The notes under the pieces are model-generated. The model saw only the letters and a program-made list of their open reading frames with translations. It was not told the DNA's origin and did no database searches. The position numbers and the translations under genes were made by a program. Source: Roseibium litorale (lineage in GTDB: Bacteria; Pseudomonadota; Alphaproteobacteria; Rhizobiales; Stappiaceae). Taken from it: a stretch of 64,000 nucleotides of DNA. Shown one piece after another: positions 1 to 7,472 of the stretch (position 1 is its first letter; each line of letters opens with the position of its first letter). The stretch lies in NCBI RefSeq assembly GCF_014842915.1, contig NZ_JACYXI010000012.1, positions 122,117 through 186,116 on the forward strand, written 5' to 3'.

Positions 1-180
1 CTGCACAATGACGGCTCCTATCCGGGGGCACCGGAAGACGGCCTGCTGGTTGCCATCGGCGACATGGGCGAGATCGTCCAGGTCGGCATGCACACGGAGA
101 CGAACACCCCGGTCTACATGGTCGAGTTCAACGGGGAACGCGTGATCGGATGTCTCGAGGACGAGATTTCTTTGCTTTAG
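1..180 (+). CDS. nifZ: NifZ, C-terminal part (cut by window edge)
   Basis: Frame 1 is open from the first base to a TAG at 178-180 and gives 59 residues. The reading HNDGSYPGAPEDGLLVAIGD, followed by an IVQVGMH segment and a VEF..RVIGCLEDEI end, follows the core of NifZ (gly-rich turn, GxxGxV strand, gly-Cys-glu-glu-glu end). NifZ helps mature the P-cluster pair in the nitrogenase MoFe protein. The start lies outside the window. The next gene begins 15 bases later on the same strand, so this is the tail of a nif operon that continues to about 2.68 kb. Identification rests on recalled family pattern, not a search. Confidence 0.7.
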   Translation: MHNDGSYPGAPEDGLLVAIGDMGEIVQVGMHTETNTPVYMVEFNGERVIGCLEDEISLL

Positions 181-195
181 AGCGAGTGAAAGATC

Positions 196-555
196 ATGCA
201 AGCATCCGCCCTGAAATCTCCTCCGCATATGCCGGCCGCGCATCCGAACGAATTCGACCTGAGGCGCATCGAGCGCGCACTCCAGGACCGGGTCCGCTAC
301 CGCTATGTGACGCCGGCGATCATCGGCATCGATGGCGGTTACCGCATCCAGGCGCCGTGTTGCTCGCGCAATGTCGATCCGGAGGGCGGCATCGTCGACG
401 TGGCTCTGATGCTGTTCGACGGCCTGCACGGTGAATGGAGGCTGTTTGCCAAGGACCATGACCGTCAGAGCTGGGAACTGCACAGCACCTATTCGCGGCT
501 GACCGAGCTGCTGGACGGCCTGAACACCGATCCGGACCGGGCGTTCTGGCAATGA
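196..555 (+). CDS. nif-linked DUF3024-type protein
   Basis: A 119-residue soluble protein with ATG at 196. After about 25 variable residues comes RYRYVTPAIIGIDGGYRIQ, then APCCSRNVDPEGGIVDVAL, WRLFAKDHDRQSWELH and a DPDRAFWQ end. The paired cysteines in PCCSRN with an aspartate/glycine-rich follow-up and the terminal FWQ agree with what I remember of DUF3024. No biochemical role is known to me. It lies between nifZ and another small nif-associated gene with short gaps (15 and 46 bases), so it is probably co-transcribed and may serve nitrogenase assembly or protection; that is inference from position. Confidence 0.6.
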   Translation: MQASALKSPPHMPAAHPNEFDLRRIERALQDRVRYRYVTPAIIGIDGGYRIQAPCCSRNVDPEGGIVDVALMLFDGLHGEWRLFAKDHDRQSWELHSTYSRLTELLDGLNTDPDRAFWQ

Positions 556-601
556 CAGGGCGCGGACACGGACACCTGAACCCAACACAGGGAATGGAAC
601 C

Positions 602-871
602 ATGGCGTTAAGCACCAGTGAACTGGAAGAGATCGGGAAGGAACTGACCGCACCGGGCGTGGACGGCACCGTATTTACCACCCTTCGGAGCAAGTTCCCG
701 CATCTGTCCTGGACACGCTGCGATGCCGCCGATGTGTGCGAGGAGCCGTTCGGAACCTTCGGCGGGTTCGACCTCCACCTCATCGACACGAGCGACCACT
801 GCGTCCAGATCATCGCGGATCCGGAACGCGCGACAGGCCTTGTTCTGGCAAAGCGGAGTGCGACGGCATGA
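602..871 (+). CDS. Small nif-associated protein (DUF6129-like)
   Basis: An 89-residue protein. It has an acidic helical N-terminus, then LRSKFPHLSWTRCDAADV, CEEPF, FDLHLIDTSDHCVQIIADP and a final ATGLVLAK. I recall this pattern from short proteins of nif clusters annotated DUF6129, but the family number is from memory. An upstream AGGGAATGG serves as ribosome site. Its stop (TGA 869-871) overlaps the start of the next gene (ATG 868-870), which suggests translational coupling to the DegT-fold protein. Function unknown; it has no signal peptide or membrane segment. Confidence 0.6.
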   Translation: MALSTSELEEIGKELTAPGVDGTVFTTLRSKFPHLSWTRCDAADVCEEPFGTFGGFDLHLIDTSDHCVQIIADPERATGLVLAKRSATA

Positions 872-2061
872 GCGAAGCGCTGATTGGCGAAACAGAGTTC
901 GACGAGGTCGGTGAGGAAACCGGCATCATCCCGCTTTCCGATCCGGACATGACCGTCGATGACCTTGCTGCCGTGGATGCGGTCCTGCGATCGGCGTGGA
1001 TCTCCAACGGCAAGGCGGTGGACGATTTCGAGGAGGCCTTTGCCGAATATCTCGGCCGCAAATACGCGGTGGCCGTGCCAAGCGGCACGATGGGTATGGT
1101 GCTTGCCCTGCAGGCTCTCGGTCTCCAGCCGGACGACGAGGTGATTGCCTCGCCCTTTTCCTTCCGGGAAACGGCGCATGCCATCAGCGTCTGCGGAGCC
1201 CGTCCGGTCTTTGCAGATGTCGACTATTGGTCAGGAACGCTTGCGCCGGCGAAGGTCGAGGCCCGTATCACGGACAAGACCAAGGCGATCATTGCCGGCA
1301 ATACCAATGGCCACCCGGCGCAGTGGAGTGAGTTGCGAGACCTGGCAGACAGGCACGGCATTGCGCTGATCGAGGATTCCACCGAAGCCATCGGGTCCAC
1401 CTACAAGGGTGCCCCCGTCGGAACATTCGGGGATTGCTCCGTCTTCGATTTCTCGCAACCCATGGCGATCACCTGCGGCGAGGGCGGCATGGTGGTGACG
1501 GATGATATCGACATTGCCGTGGCACTGCGTCGCCGCCGGTCGCGCCGTCCGGAGGACCGCTCGTCGGTCGTCATCACGGCTACGGCCCCCTATCAGGCAC
1601 CCATGAGCGGCGTGACGGCGGCGCTCGGCTTGTCGCAGTTGAAGCGGATCGACGAGATCCTCGCCAAGCGCAAGCTGATCGAGGCCTTCTACCTCTCCAA
1701 TGTCGAGACTTTCGAAGGCATCAAGCCGCCCTATGTCGGGCCGGATGTCACCGAAATTCACTGGTTCCTTTATGTGGTGCATCTCGGCACGCGGTTCTCC
1801 AGATCCAGCCGGGATGCCATCATCGAGGATCTGCGCGTGGAACAGGTCGAGGCAGCCGCTTACAGCGCGCCGCTGCACCTGCAGCGCCACTATTACGATC
1901 TCGGCTATCGCAGGGGCGATTATTTCGTCACCGAGAAGGTGGCTGACAGGGCCATTGCGCTGCCCTTCCACACCCATCTTGCCGAAGACCAGATCGCCTT
2001 CCTGGTCGAGACCATGAAGGACGCCTCGATCAACGTCGGAGCCGGATCGGCGATCTACTGA
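868..2061 (+). CDS. DegT/DnrJ-fold aminotransferase homologue lacking the PLP lysine
   Basis: A 397-residue member of the DegT/DnrJ/EryC1/StrS family, chosen to start at ATG 868, coupled to the preceding stop. Residues from about 25 show family features: AWISNGKAVDDFEEAFAEYL, AVAVPSGTMGMVLALQALGL, DEVIASPFSF, then VFADVD and IALIEDSTEAIGS. In functional sugar aminotransferases the segment before GEGG reads roughly S-F-H-x-x-K-x-I-T-T-GEGG; here it is CSVFDFSQPMAITCGEGG, with Met199 where the Schiff-base lysine belongs. It is therefore unlikely to be a normal transaminase. It sits inside the nif operon between a DUF6129-like gene and a ferredoxin. A scaffold or altered PLP role is possible. 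Confidence 0.8.
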   Translation: MSEALIGETEFDEVGEETGIIPLSDPDMTVDDLAAVDAVLRSAWISNGKAVDDFEEAFAEYLGRKYAVAVPSGTMGMVLALQALGLQPDDEVIASPFSFRETAHAISVCGARPVFADVDYWSGTLAPAKVEARITDKTKAIIAGNTNGHPAQWSELRDLADRHGIALIEDSTEAIGSTYKGAPVGTFGDCSVFDFSQPMAITCGEGGMVVTDDIDIAVALRRRRSRRPEDRSSVVITATAPYQAPMSGVTAALGLSQLKRIDEILAKRKLIEAFYLSNVETFEGIKPPYVGPDVTEIHWFLYVVHLGTRFSRSSRDAIIEDLRVEQVEAAAYSAPLHLQRHYYDLGYRRGDYFVTEKVADRAIALPFHTHLAEDQIAFLVETMKDASINVGAGSAIY

Positions 2062-2109
2062 GGCCGCCGGCAACAAGCTTCTCAACCCTGGAAAATACGG
2101 GAGTATTCG

Positions 2110-2418
2110 ATGTCACTGATTACCTTGATGCCGTCCGGCACCACCATTGAAGCGGCGGCAGGAACCACGCTCCTCGAGGCGATCCTGTCGGTCGACGACA
2201 AGTTCACCCACAAGTGCGACGGCAACGCCACCTGCGGTTCGTGCCACATCTTCATTCAGGAAGGCCGCAAGGGCGTGTCCAAGATTGCGCGTGAGGAAAA
2301 CGAGCGGCTCGACATGCTGGTCGGCGTCGGTTCGAAGTCGCGTCTTGCGTGCCAGGCCACGGTGCTTGGCACCGAGGACATCAAGATCGAAATGCTCGGC
2401 TTTGATTCCGGCTTCTAA
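2110..2418 (+). CDS. [2Fe-2S] ferredoxin of the nif cluster
   Basis: A 102-residue plant/adrenodoxin-type ferredoxin. The cluster ligands are readable as Cys36, Cys42, Cys45 and Cys81 (C-x5-C-x2-C...C). ATG 2110 follows GGGAG. Such ferredoxins in nif regions carry electrons to nitrogenase reductase or to cofactor assembly enzymes; which one applies here cannot be told from sequence. It lies 48 bases after the DegT-fold gene and 45 before the next small gene, all on the plus strand. No targeting signal is visible, so it is cytoplasmic. Confidence 0.85.
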   Translation: MSLITLMPSGTTIEAAAGTTLLEAILSVDDKFTHKCDGNATCGSCHIFIQEGRKGVSKIAREENERLDMLVGVGSKSRLACQATVLGTEDIKIEMLGFDSGF

Positions 2419-2463
2419 GAAGCCGGGACCGTACCGAACCCTCAGGATGGAAGGAGACGGAAC

Positions 2464-2682
2464 ATGAGTATGGATAACACGGTTATTCATGTGCGGTTTG
2501 CACCGAACGGCTCGGTTGTTGAGATCGGCGAGCGGCCTGAAAGCCTGTCGCCGCAGCAATGGTTTAACTGGCTGAGCCTCAACGTCCCGGCCCAATACAG
2601 GGTGCTGGCTGGAGGCAGGGGCGTCTTCACGGTCGCATCGGGCGAGGTGGAGATGCTGCAGAAGACCTCCATGGCCTCATAG
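2464..2682 (+). CDS. Small conserved nif-cluster protein
   Basis: A 72-residue protein with a strong AAGGAG ribosome site before ATG 2464. Its pattern (VIHVRFAPNGSVVEIGERP, then LSPQQWFNWLSLN, QYRVLAGGRGVF, ending VEMLQK) resembles unnamed short proteins I recall from alphaproteobacterial nif regions. It has no cysteines, so it does not hold a cluster by itself. It is the last gene before a clear terminator, so it closes the nifZ-DegT-ferredoxin operon. Function is unknown. Confidence 0.6.
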   Translation: MSMDNTVIHVRFAPNGSVVEIGERPESLSPQQWFNWLSLNVPAQYRVLAGGRGVFTVASGEVEMLQKTSMAS

Positions 2683-2721
2683 GAACCCGATCACCGGATC
2701 AGACCCTGCGGCGAGAGCTTT

Positions 2722-2757
2722 GGGCGGAGCTGCACACCATCGCAGGTCCGCCCTTTT
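2722..2757 (+). terminator. Rho-independent terminator of the nifZ operon
   Basis: Arms GGGCGGAGCTGC (2722-2733) and GCAGGTCCGCCC (2742-2753) pair at 11 of 12 positions around an 8-base loop, followed by TTTT at 2754-2757. It lies 40 bases past the last gene of the operon and just before a sigma-54 promoter. Confidence 0.75.
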
Positions 2758-2775
2758 GCCGGGAGAGGCCTGCAT

Positions 2776-2792
2776 CGGCACGCTTTATGCAA
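2776..2792 (+). promoter_or_regulatory. Sigma-54 promoter of the Rieske/haemoglobin operon
   Basis: CGGCACGCTTTATGCAA matches the sigma-54 consensus TGGCACG-N4-TTGCW. The -24 GG is at 2777-2778 and the -12 GC at 2789-2790, with the obligatory 12-base spacing. Transcription would begin near 2801, about 80 bases before the Rieske gene. I found no TGT-N10-ACA NifA site in the 130 bases upstream, so the activator is uncertain. Confidence 0.65.
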
Positions 2793-2881
2793 GTTCGTCC
2801 CCAGTCCCGGTTTAGCCGGGATATTCAGGCGGAAATGTCGGAATTGCGACATGCCCGCCGGGACAAGGAAAGGGTCTGGAG

Positions 2882-3337
2882 ATGCAGGACGATATCGATC
2901 TGTTTGTCATTTGCGATGCCGGCGGCATTCCGCGCGGGGGAGCCGCCTCTTTCAGCCTGTCACGCCAGAACGACGAGGGCGAAAGCAGGCCGTTTCCGAT
3001 CTTGATCATTCGAACCGACGACGATGTCTATGTCGGCTACGCCAACATCTGTCCCCATAACCGGCTCTGGCTCAACATAGGTGACAACGAGTTTTTCAGC
3101 GGCGATCACAATTTCCTGGAATGCGGCCGACATGGCGCGAGGTTCGATATCCTGTCCGGCCAATGCGTCACCGGGCCTTGTTCGGGCGCACGCCTTGAGC
3201 CGGTGCCGCTTATGCTGAGCGAAGGCGAGGTCTGCGCCTATGGGGTCAAGCTGGTGGAAGACAGTCCCTATCCGGACCCGTTTTCGGACTACGCAGATTA
3301 TGACGAGACCATGGAAATCATGATTCATCCCGACTGA
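2882..3337 (+). CDS. Rieske [2Fe-2S] protein
   Basis: A 151-residue soluble protein with one Rieske domain. The ligand boxes are Cys57-Pro-His59 and Cys81-Gly-Arg-His84, spaced by 21 residues. There is no signal peptide or membrane anchor, so it is a cytoplasmic Rieske ferredoxin rather than a bc1 subunit. ATG 2882 follows GGGTCTGGAG. Placement directly behind a sigma-54 promoter, at the edge of the nif cluster and ahead of a truncated haemoglobin, suggests electron transfer under nitrogen-fixing conditions, perhaps for redox protection. The C-terminus is strongly acidic (about residues 130-151). Confidence 0.85.
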   Translation: MQDDIDLFVICDAGGIPRGGAASFSLSRQNDEGESRPFPILIIRTDDDVYVGYANICPHNRLWLNIGDNEFFSGDHNFLECGRHGARFDILSGQCVTGPCSGARLEPVPLMLSEGEVCAYGVKLVEDSPYPDPFSDYADYDETMEIMIHPD

Positions 3338-3349
3338 CGAGGAAAGAGC

Positions 3350-3639
3350 GTGTCCGGCTCCCACTGGCATTTTGTCACCTATAACGGGGTGAAACTGCCT
3401 TTTTGGCCGGTCGGCCCGATCGATGCAGAAGCGTGTCCAACCGCAACACCTTCATCCGGGCGACTTTTAAAGGCCCGGACACATTGATTGTGTTCGGCAA
3501 GATAGTCTACGGCGAGGTGGAACTGTCGCATGGCTATGCGTATCACGCTAACGGTACCCTGCAACGGGCAGAGATTGTCATGCTAGACGAAGATCCTGTC
3601 CTGCTGAATTTTGATGAAACCGGGCGGCCGCTTGGCTGA
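3350..3639 (+). pseudogene. Frameshifted small gene in the Rieske operon
   Basis: Behind GAGGAAAG, a GTG at 3350 opens a frame reading SGSHWHFVTYNGVKLPFWPV and GPIDAEA, which meets a stop near 3486. A second frame, open from about 3403, reads SNRNTFIRATFKGP, VYGEVELSHGYAYHANG and RAEIVMLDEDPVL and ends at 3637-3639. Joined near 3430-3440 they make a natural-looking protein of about 95 residues, so a single base appears to be missing (net -1). It may be a real pseudogene, a programmed shift or a sequencing error. I do not recognise the family. Confidence 0.55.
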
Positions 3640-3676
3640 AGCGGCGCGGGATAAAGAAGACAAATGCGGAGCGGAC

Positions 3677-4105
3677 ATGGAAGACGCCGGGCAAAAAGAC
3701 ACCATTTTTGAGCGGATCGGCGGCACGCCCGCGATCGACCGCCTGGTGGACCTGTTCTACGAGCGCATGGACACCATGGTGGAGGCAAAAGGCATCCGCG
3801 CCATGCATGCCGCCGATCTCGGCCCCACCAGGGACATCCTGAAGCGGTATCTGAGCGAGTGGACCGGCGGGCCGAAACTCTACTCACCGGAAAAAGGCCA
3901 TCCCCGTCTGCGCCAGAGGCACATGCATGTCGCGATCGGCGAGGAGGAACGGGACGCCTGGCTGACCTGCATGCGTGGCGCATTGGAAGAAACCGTCAGC
4001 GACAGGGAGGCCCGCGAGGGGCTCTACGAAAACATGGCCAAGCTCGCCGACTGGATGCGCAACCAGGCAGGCAACCCGCATGACACGCGTGGGGGGCATC
4101 ATTGA
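3677..4105 (+). CDS. Group II truncated haemoglobin
   Basis: A 142-residue globin of the TrHbO/group II type. Readable marks are FYERMD with Tyr28 at B10, RAMHAADL, EWTGGPKLYS, GHPRLRQRHM with His82 as the proximal haem ligand, and ERDAWLTCM with Trp95 at G8. ATG 3677 is preferred over the in-frame ATG at 3611 because GGAG sits five bases before it and the family begins close to FERIGG. It binds O2 or NO. As the last gene of the sigma-54 operon with the Rieske protein, a role in oxygen or nitric-oxide handling during nitrogen fixation is likely but inferred. Confidence 0.88.
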   Translation: MEDAGQKDTIFERIGGTPAIDRLVDLFYERMDTMVEAKGIRAMHAADLGPTRDILKRYLSEWTGGPKLYSPEKGHPRLRQRHMHVAIGEEERDAWLTCMRGALEETVSDREAREGLYENMAKLADWMRNQAGNPHDTRGGHH

Positions 4106-4197
4106 CGCTGTTGCGATGATTGAGCGCCGCAGAAGGCCTGTGCGCATCTTTTACATGCGGGCCTAGCCCATTTGAAGCTGTCTCTATCGGCCGCCTG

Positions 4198-4437
4198 TTA
4201 GAGCGGAATGCCGAAAAACTCGTCCTCGTCGCAGCCACCGGCGCGGTGCAGGGCGAAAGCGTCGTTCCAGCGGGCCAGTTCCCGTTCCGTGGCATCCCGA
4301 TGGGAAATGACACCGTCTGCGTAGCCTGCCAGAAGATAGGGTTTGCCGTTGCGCAGGAATCGGCCGAGCGCTTTTCGGTCGGTCAGCCGCACGATGCATC
4401 GCGGCGTTTCGTCGATCAGTATTGTCGTCGGTAGCAT
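4198..4437 (-). CDS. Unknown 79-residue protein, second gene of a sigma-54 operon
   Basis: The start is ATG at 4437 (MLPTTILIDETPR); the longer reading frame upstream overlaps the neighbouring gene and is not used. The protein has CIVRLTDRKALGRFLRNGKPY, split by a YLLAGYADGV turn, then HRDATERELARWNDAF and an acidic end DEDEFFGIPL. I do not recognise it. It follows the 81-residue gene by 31 bases on the same strand and both lie behind a sigma-54 promoter, so it probably belongs to the nitrogen-fixation response. It converges on the truncated haemoglobin gene. Confidence 0.6.
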   Translation of the reverse strand: MLPTTILIDETPRCIVRLTDRKALGRFLRNGKPYLLAGYADGVISHRDATERELARWNDAFALHRAGGCDEDEFFGIPL

Positions 4438-4468
4438 GGTCGAAGTCCTTCCCGTCCTGAAGTCCTTA

Positions 4469-4714
4469 TTAAAAACCGTCCTGTTTGCTGCCCCAGGGAT
4501 GGGAACTGTCGACGAGCGGCGCTGTGATCCCGGCCTTGGCCACGTCCTCAAGGGTCCGGTAGAGTGTTGCCTCGTGGACGAGCGCACCGGTTTTTGTCGT
4601 AACCGCGACATAGCGGGCAATACGGTCGATGTCGCAGAGATAACCGCCTCCGGGCTCGCCTGCGGGGCGGAGATTGCCGTCCCAGTCGATAAAATAGCCT
4701 TCCACGTCCGTCAT
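4469..4714 (-). CDS. Unknown 81-residue protein, first gene of a sigma-54 operon
   Basis: ATG at 4714 is preceded by GGAG at a good distance. The sequence starts MTDVEGYFIDWDGNLRP and continues with GGGYLCDIDRIARYVAV, GALVHEATLYRTLEDVAK and ends SHPWGSKQDGF. No known domain, signal peptide or membrane helix is visible. It lies 45 bases downstream of the start expected from the sigma-54 promoter at 4769-4786, and heads a two-gene unit with the 79-residue protein. It is downstream of modC on the same strand, so read-through from the molybdate operon is also possible. Confidence 0.65.
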   Translation of the reverse strand: MTDVEGYFIDWDGNLRPAGEPGGGYLCDIDRIARYVAVTTKTGALVHEATLYRTLEDVAKAGITAPLVDSSHPWGSKQDGF

Positions 4715-4768
4715 CGCCCGTCTCCTTCAATGTCTGCTTTCCCGTCTGTCCGGCACACAGGATCGGGG

Positions 4769-4786
4769 AAGCAAACTCCTTGCCAA
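4769..4786 (-). promoter_or_regulatory. Sigma-54 promoter of the two small unknown genes
   Basis: On the minus strand the sequence reads TTGGCAAGGAGTTTGCTT, matching TGGCACG-N4-TTGCW with one change. The -24 GG is at 4784-4783 and the -12 GC at 4772-4771, 12 bases apart. Transcription would begin near 4759. No NifA-type TGT-N10-ACA was found between 4787 and 4950. Confidence 0.65.
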
Positions 4787-4817
4787 GGGAGGGGCATACG
4801 GCGGGATCACGCCGTCC

Positions 4818-5960
4818 TCAGTCTAGAACGGCCGCGGTCTTGATATGGGCCCAGACCTGTTTCCCGGGGGCGAGTGCAAGCGCTTCGGAAGATCGTGCGG
4901 TGAGACGGGAAATCAGCGGCGTCGTACCGTTGAGAATCCAGGCAGGGTTTTCGTTTTGATTGGCGGGCGGCGCAAGGTTGGAGCCGGGTGCGCCCAACCG
5001 GATCTGCGTCAGAACGACTGCCGGGTGATCCGTCGGCACGGACCCGGTCACAGTCGCCGGCAGGATATTGAGAATGCTGCTTTCCTCGTGGCGCTCCAGG
5101 GCAAGACTTACATCCCGTGCCAGAACCCGCATGCGCACGTTACGGCCGATCTCTTCGCCGTGATCCCGGATCCAGAGACTGCCGCCAGGAAAGGCGACAC
5201 GCATCAAGTGCCAGCGCGCGTCCCGTTCCACCACGCGGGCTTCGAGTGCGACCCCGGCGTCCTCGTCCTGCCGGATCGGCAGGTCGAGGCGGGCGAGCGT
5301 TTCAGTGAGTGGCCCGTCCGCCAGCACCCGGCCTGCCTCCAGAACCACCAAATGGTCGGCAAGGCGGGCAACTTCGTCCGGTGAGTGAGTGACATAGAGG
5401 ATGGGGATCGACAGCGCGTCGCGCAGGTATTCCAGATAGGGCAGGATCTCCTTCTTGCTCTGGTGATCGAGTGCCGATAGGGGCTCATCCATCAGGAGGA
5501 GGCGCGGGCTGGTCAGCAGGGCGCGCGCCACGGCAACCCGCTGGCGCTCGCCGCCGGAGAGATTGGTGGGCCTGCGGTCGAGCAGGGCCGAAAGCCCAAG
5601 CCAGTCCACTGCCTGGCCGAATTCGATCCGCCGCTCGCCTGCGGGAATACGCCTGGCGCCGTAGTCTAGGTTCTGGCGCACCGAGAGATGCGGAAACAGG
5701 CTTGCCTCCTGGAAGACATAGGCAAGAGAACGCCGGTGGACCGGCAGGAAGTATCTTGCATCCTGCCAGGTCTCGCCGTCGACCCGTAATGTCCCTTCCG
5801 CCCGGTTGAGGCCAGCAATGCAGCGCAGGGTCGTGGTCTTTCCCGATCCGGAATGGCCGAACAGGGCGGTGACGCCGGTTGCCGGCAAGTCCAGATCGAC
5901 ATCAAGGGAAAATCCTCCCTGAAAACTGGTCCGGAAGCGGGCTTCGATCGATCCGGTCAT
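4818..5960 (-). CDS. modC: Molybdate ABC importer ATPase ModC
   Basis: A 380-residue ATPase that powers molybdate uptake with ModA and ModB. The Walker A loop GHSGSGKT is at 35-42, the signature LSGGERQ at 134-140, Walker B RLLLMDEP at 153-160 and the switch histidine at 192. The C-terminal third (about 295-377) carries a Mop/TOBE oxyanion-binding domain (SILNILPATVTGSV, then QIRLG, ISRLTARS). Length is normal for ModC. Its start overlaps the modB stop by four bases (ATGA), so translation is coupled. It is the last gene of modEABC. Confidence 0.95.
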   Translation of the reverse strand: MTGSIEARFRTSFQGGFSLDVDLDLPATGVTALFGHSGSGKTTTLRCIAGLNRAEGTLRVDGETWQDARYFLPVHRRSLAYVFQEASLFPHLSVRQNLDYGARRIPAGERRIEFGQAVDWLGLSALLDRRPTNLSGGERQRVAVARALLTSPRLLLMDEPLSALDHQSKKEILPYLEYLRDALSIPILYVTHSPDEVARLADHLVVLEAGRVLADGPLTETLARLDLPIRQDEDAGVALEARVVERDARWHLMRVAFPGGSLWIRDHGEEIGRNVRMRVLARDVSLALERHEESSILNILPATVTGSVPTDHPAVVLTQIRLGAPGSNLAPPANQNENPAWILNGTTPLISRLTARSSEALALAPGKQVWAHIKTAAVLD

Positions 5961-6634
5961 GGCTTTTCCGCCCAGGCGGCGCGGCCGTTGACCGCGTAAA
6001 GGGTCAGGAGCACGGTAAAGGAGAACACCAGCATGCCGGCCGACATCAGGTGTGCCTGGCCGTATTCCAGAGTTTCCACGTGATCGTAGATCGCGACCGA
6101 GAGCACTTTGGTCTGGCCGGGGATGTTGCCGCCGATCATGAGCACCACGCCGAACTCGCCAATCGTATGGGCGAAGGCGAGAACAGCTGCGGTGAGAAAT
6201 CCCGGACGGGCCAACGGAACCACGACCGTGAAAAACCGGTCGAGCGGGGAGGCCCGCAGGGTGGAGGCGGCCTCCAGTGGCCGGTCACCGAGGCTCTCGA
6301 AGGCATTTTGCAGAGGTTGGACGGCAAACGGCAGCGAGTAGAACACCGACGCAATCACCAGCCCGGTAAAGGTGAAGGGAATCGTACCGAGCCCGAGGCT
6401 CTGCACGATCTGGCCGACCGGGCCCTTCGGGCCGAGCGCCAACAGCAGATAGAAGCCGAGGACTGTGGGAGGCAACACCAGCGGCAGAGCAATCAGCGAA
6501 ACCAGCGGCTGCTTGATCCAGTGACGCAGCCGGGCAAGCCGCCAGGCAATCGGTGTTCCCACGATCAGGAGGACGAATGTCGTTACGCCTGCCAGCTTGA
6601 GGCTTAAAAAAACAGGGTTCCAGTCAAAAGGCAT
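5957..6634 (-). CDS. modB: Molybdate ABC importer permease ModB
   Basis: A 225-residue inner-membrane protein with about five or six hydrophobic helices. The EAA loop that docks the ATPase reads LEAASTLRASPLDRFFTVVV near residues 135-155, and PLARPGFLTAAVLAFAHTIG follows, as in molybdate permeases. It begins with MPFDWNPVFLSLKLAGVTT. It lies 36 bases after modA and overlaps modC by four bases. Confidence 0.95.
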   Translation of the reverse strand: MPFDWNPVFLSLKLAGVTTFVLLIVGTPIAWRLARLRHWIKQPLVSLIALPLVLPPTVLGFYLLLALGPKGPVGQIVQSLGLGTIPFTFTGLVIASVFYSLPFAVQPLQNAFESLGDRPLEAASTLRASPLDRFFTVVVPLARPGFLTAAVLAFAHTIGEFGVVLMIGGNIPGQTKVLSVAIYDHVETLEYGQAHLMSAGMLVFSFTVLLTLYAVNGRAAWAEKP

Positions 6635-6670
6635 CTCAAATTCTCCGCTTGGACATGCCGCCGGCCAGGG

Positions 6671-7438
6671 TCACTCGACCCCGTAGCCGTAGCTGACGGT
6701 GATATCCTGGGCGGTGCCGCCCTTCAGGAAGTCGATGAAGGCCCTGGCTGCCGGATTGGTCTCGCCCTTCTTCAGGAGAACGGCCTGCTGCGTGATCGGC
6801 TCGTAATAGCTTTCCGGAATTTCCCAGCTGCTGCCGGTCTTGTCCGGCAGCGCCTTGAGCTGGGAGAGTGCGACGAAGCCGAGCTCGGCATTGCCGCTGG
6901 CGACGAACTGGAAGGTCTGGGCGATCGTATCGCCGTGCACCAGCCAGGGGGACAGGGTGTTCCAAAGGCTCATATGGATCAGCGCTTGCCGGGCCGCGAG
7001 GCCGTAAGGGGCGGTCTTCGGGTTGGCGATCGCCACATGGCTGAAGGTGCCGGTCTTCAGGAACTCTTCTCCGCCGGTAAACAGGCCTTGAGTTGGGCTC
7101 CAAAGAGCAAGCTTGCCCTTGGCATAGGTAAATCGCGATCCCGGCACCGCGAGGCCTTCCGCCTCTGCCTTCTCCGGCCGTTGGCTGTCTGCGGCCAGGA
7201 ACACCTCGAAAGGCGCGCCGTTCTCTATCTGGGCATAAAGCTTGCCGGTGGAGGCAAAGCTTACGACGGCCTTGTGGCCGGTTTCCTTCTCGAACTCCCT
7301 GGCGATGTCACGCATCGCATCGGTGAAATTGGCCGCCACTGCGACCAAGACTTCTTCCGCATGTGCGGCGGGAGCGAGAAGCAAGAGGGAGGCCAGAGCG
7401 GCGATCGCCGGTTTTGTCAGTCTTTCCGTAATACGCAT
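6671..7438 (-). CDS. modA: Periplasmic molybdate-binding protein ModA
   Basis: A 255-residue protein with a Sec signal (about residues 1-27, ending APAAHA) and then EEVLVAVAANFTDAMRDIA, the usual ModA opening. FASTGKLYAQIENGAPFEVF carries the serine that contacts the oxyanion, and GNAELGFVALSQ is the typical second-lobe motif. It captures molybdate for ModBC; the neighbouring nif genes explain the molybdenum demand. It begins 34 bases downstream of modE. Confidence 0.95.
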   Translation of the reverse strand: MRITERLTKPAIAALASLLLLAPAAHAEEVLVAVAANFTDAMRDIAREFEKETGHKAVVSFASTGKLYAQIENGAPFEVFLAADSQRPEKAEAEGLAVPGSRFTYAKGKLALWSPTQGLFTGGEEFLKTGTFSHVAIANPKTAPYGLAARQALIHMSLWNTLSPWLVHGDTIAQTFQFVASGNAELGFVALSQLKALPDKTGSSWEIPESYYEPITQQAVLLKKGETNPAARAFIDFLKGGTAQDITVSYGYGVE

Positions 7439-7472
7439 GGATCGGATCCTTGTTTTTGGGGGGAAGGGGGCG

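Noticed and set aside
2600..2775. A NifA site for the Rieske promoter
   Set aside because: No TGT-N10-ACA occurs in this stretch; the sigma-54 promoter is kept but without an assigned activator.
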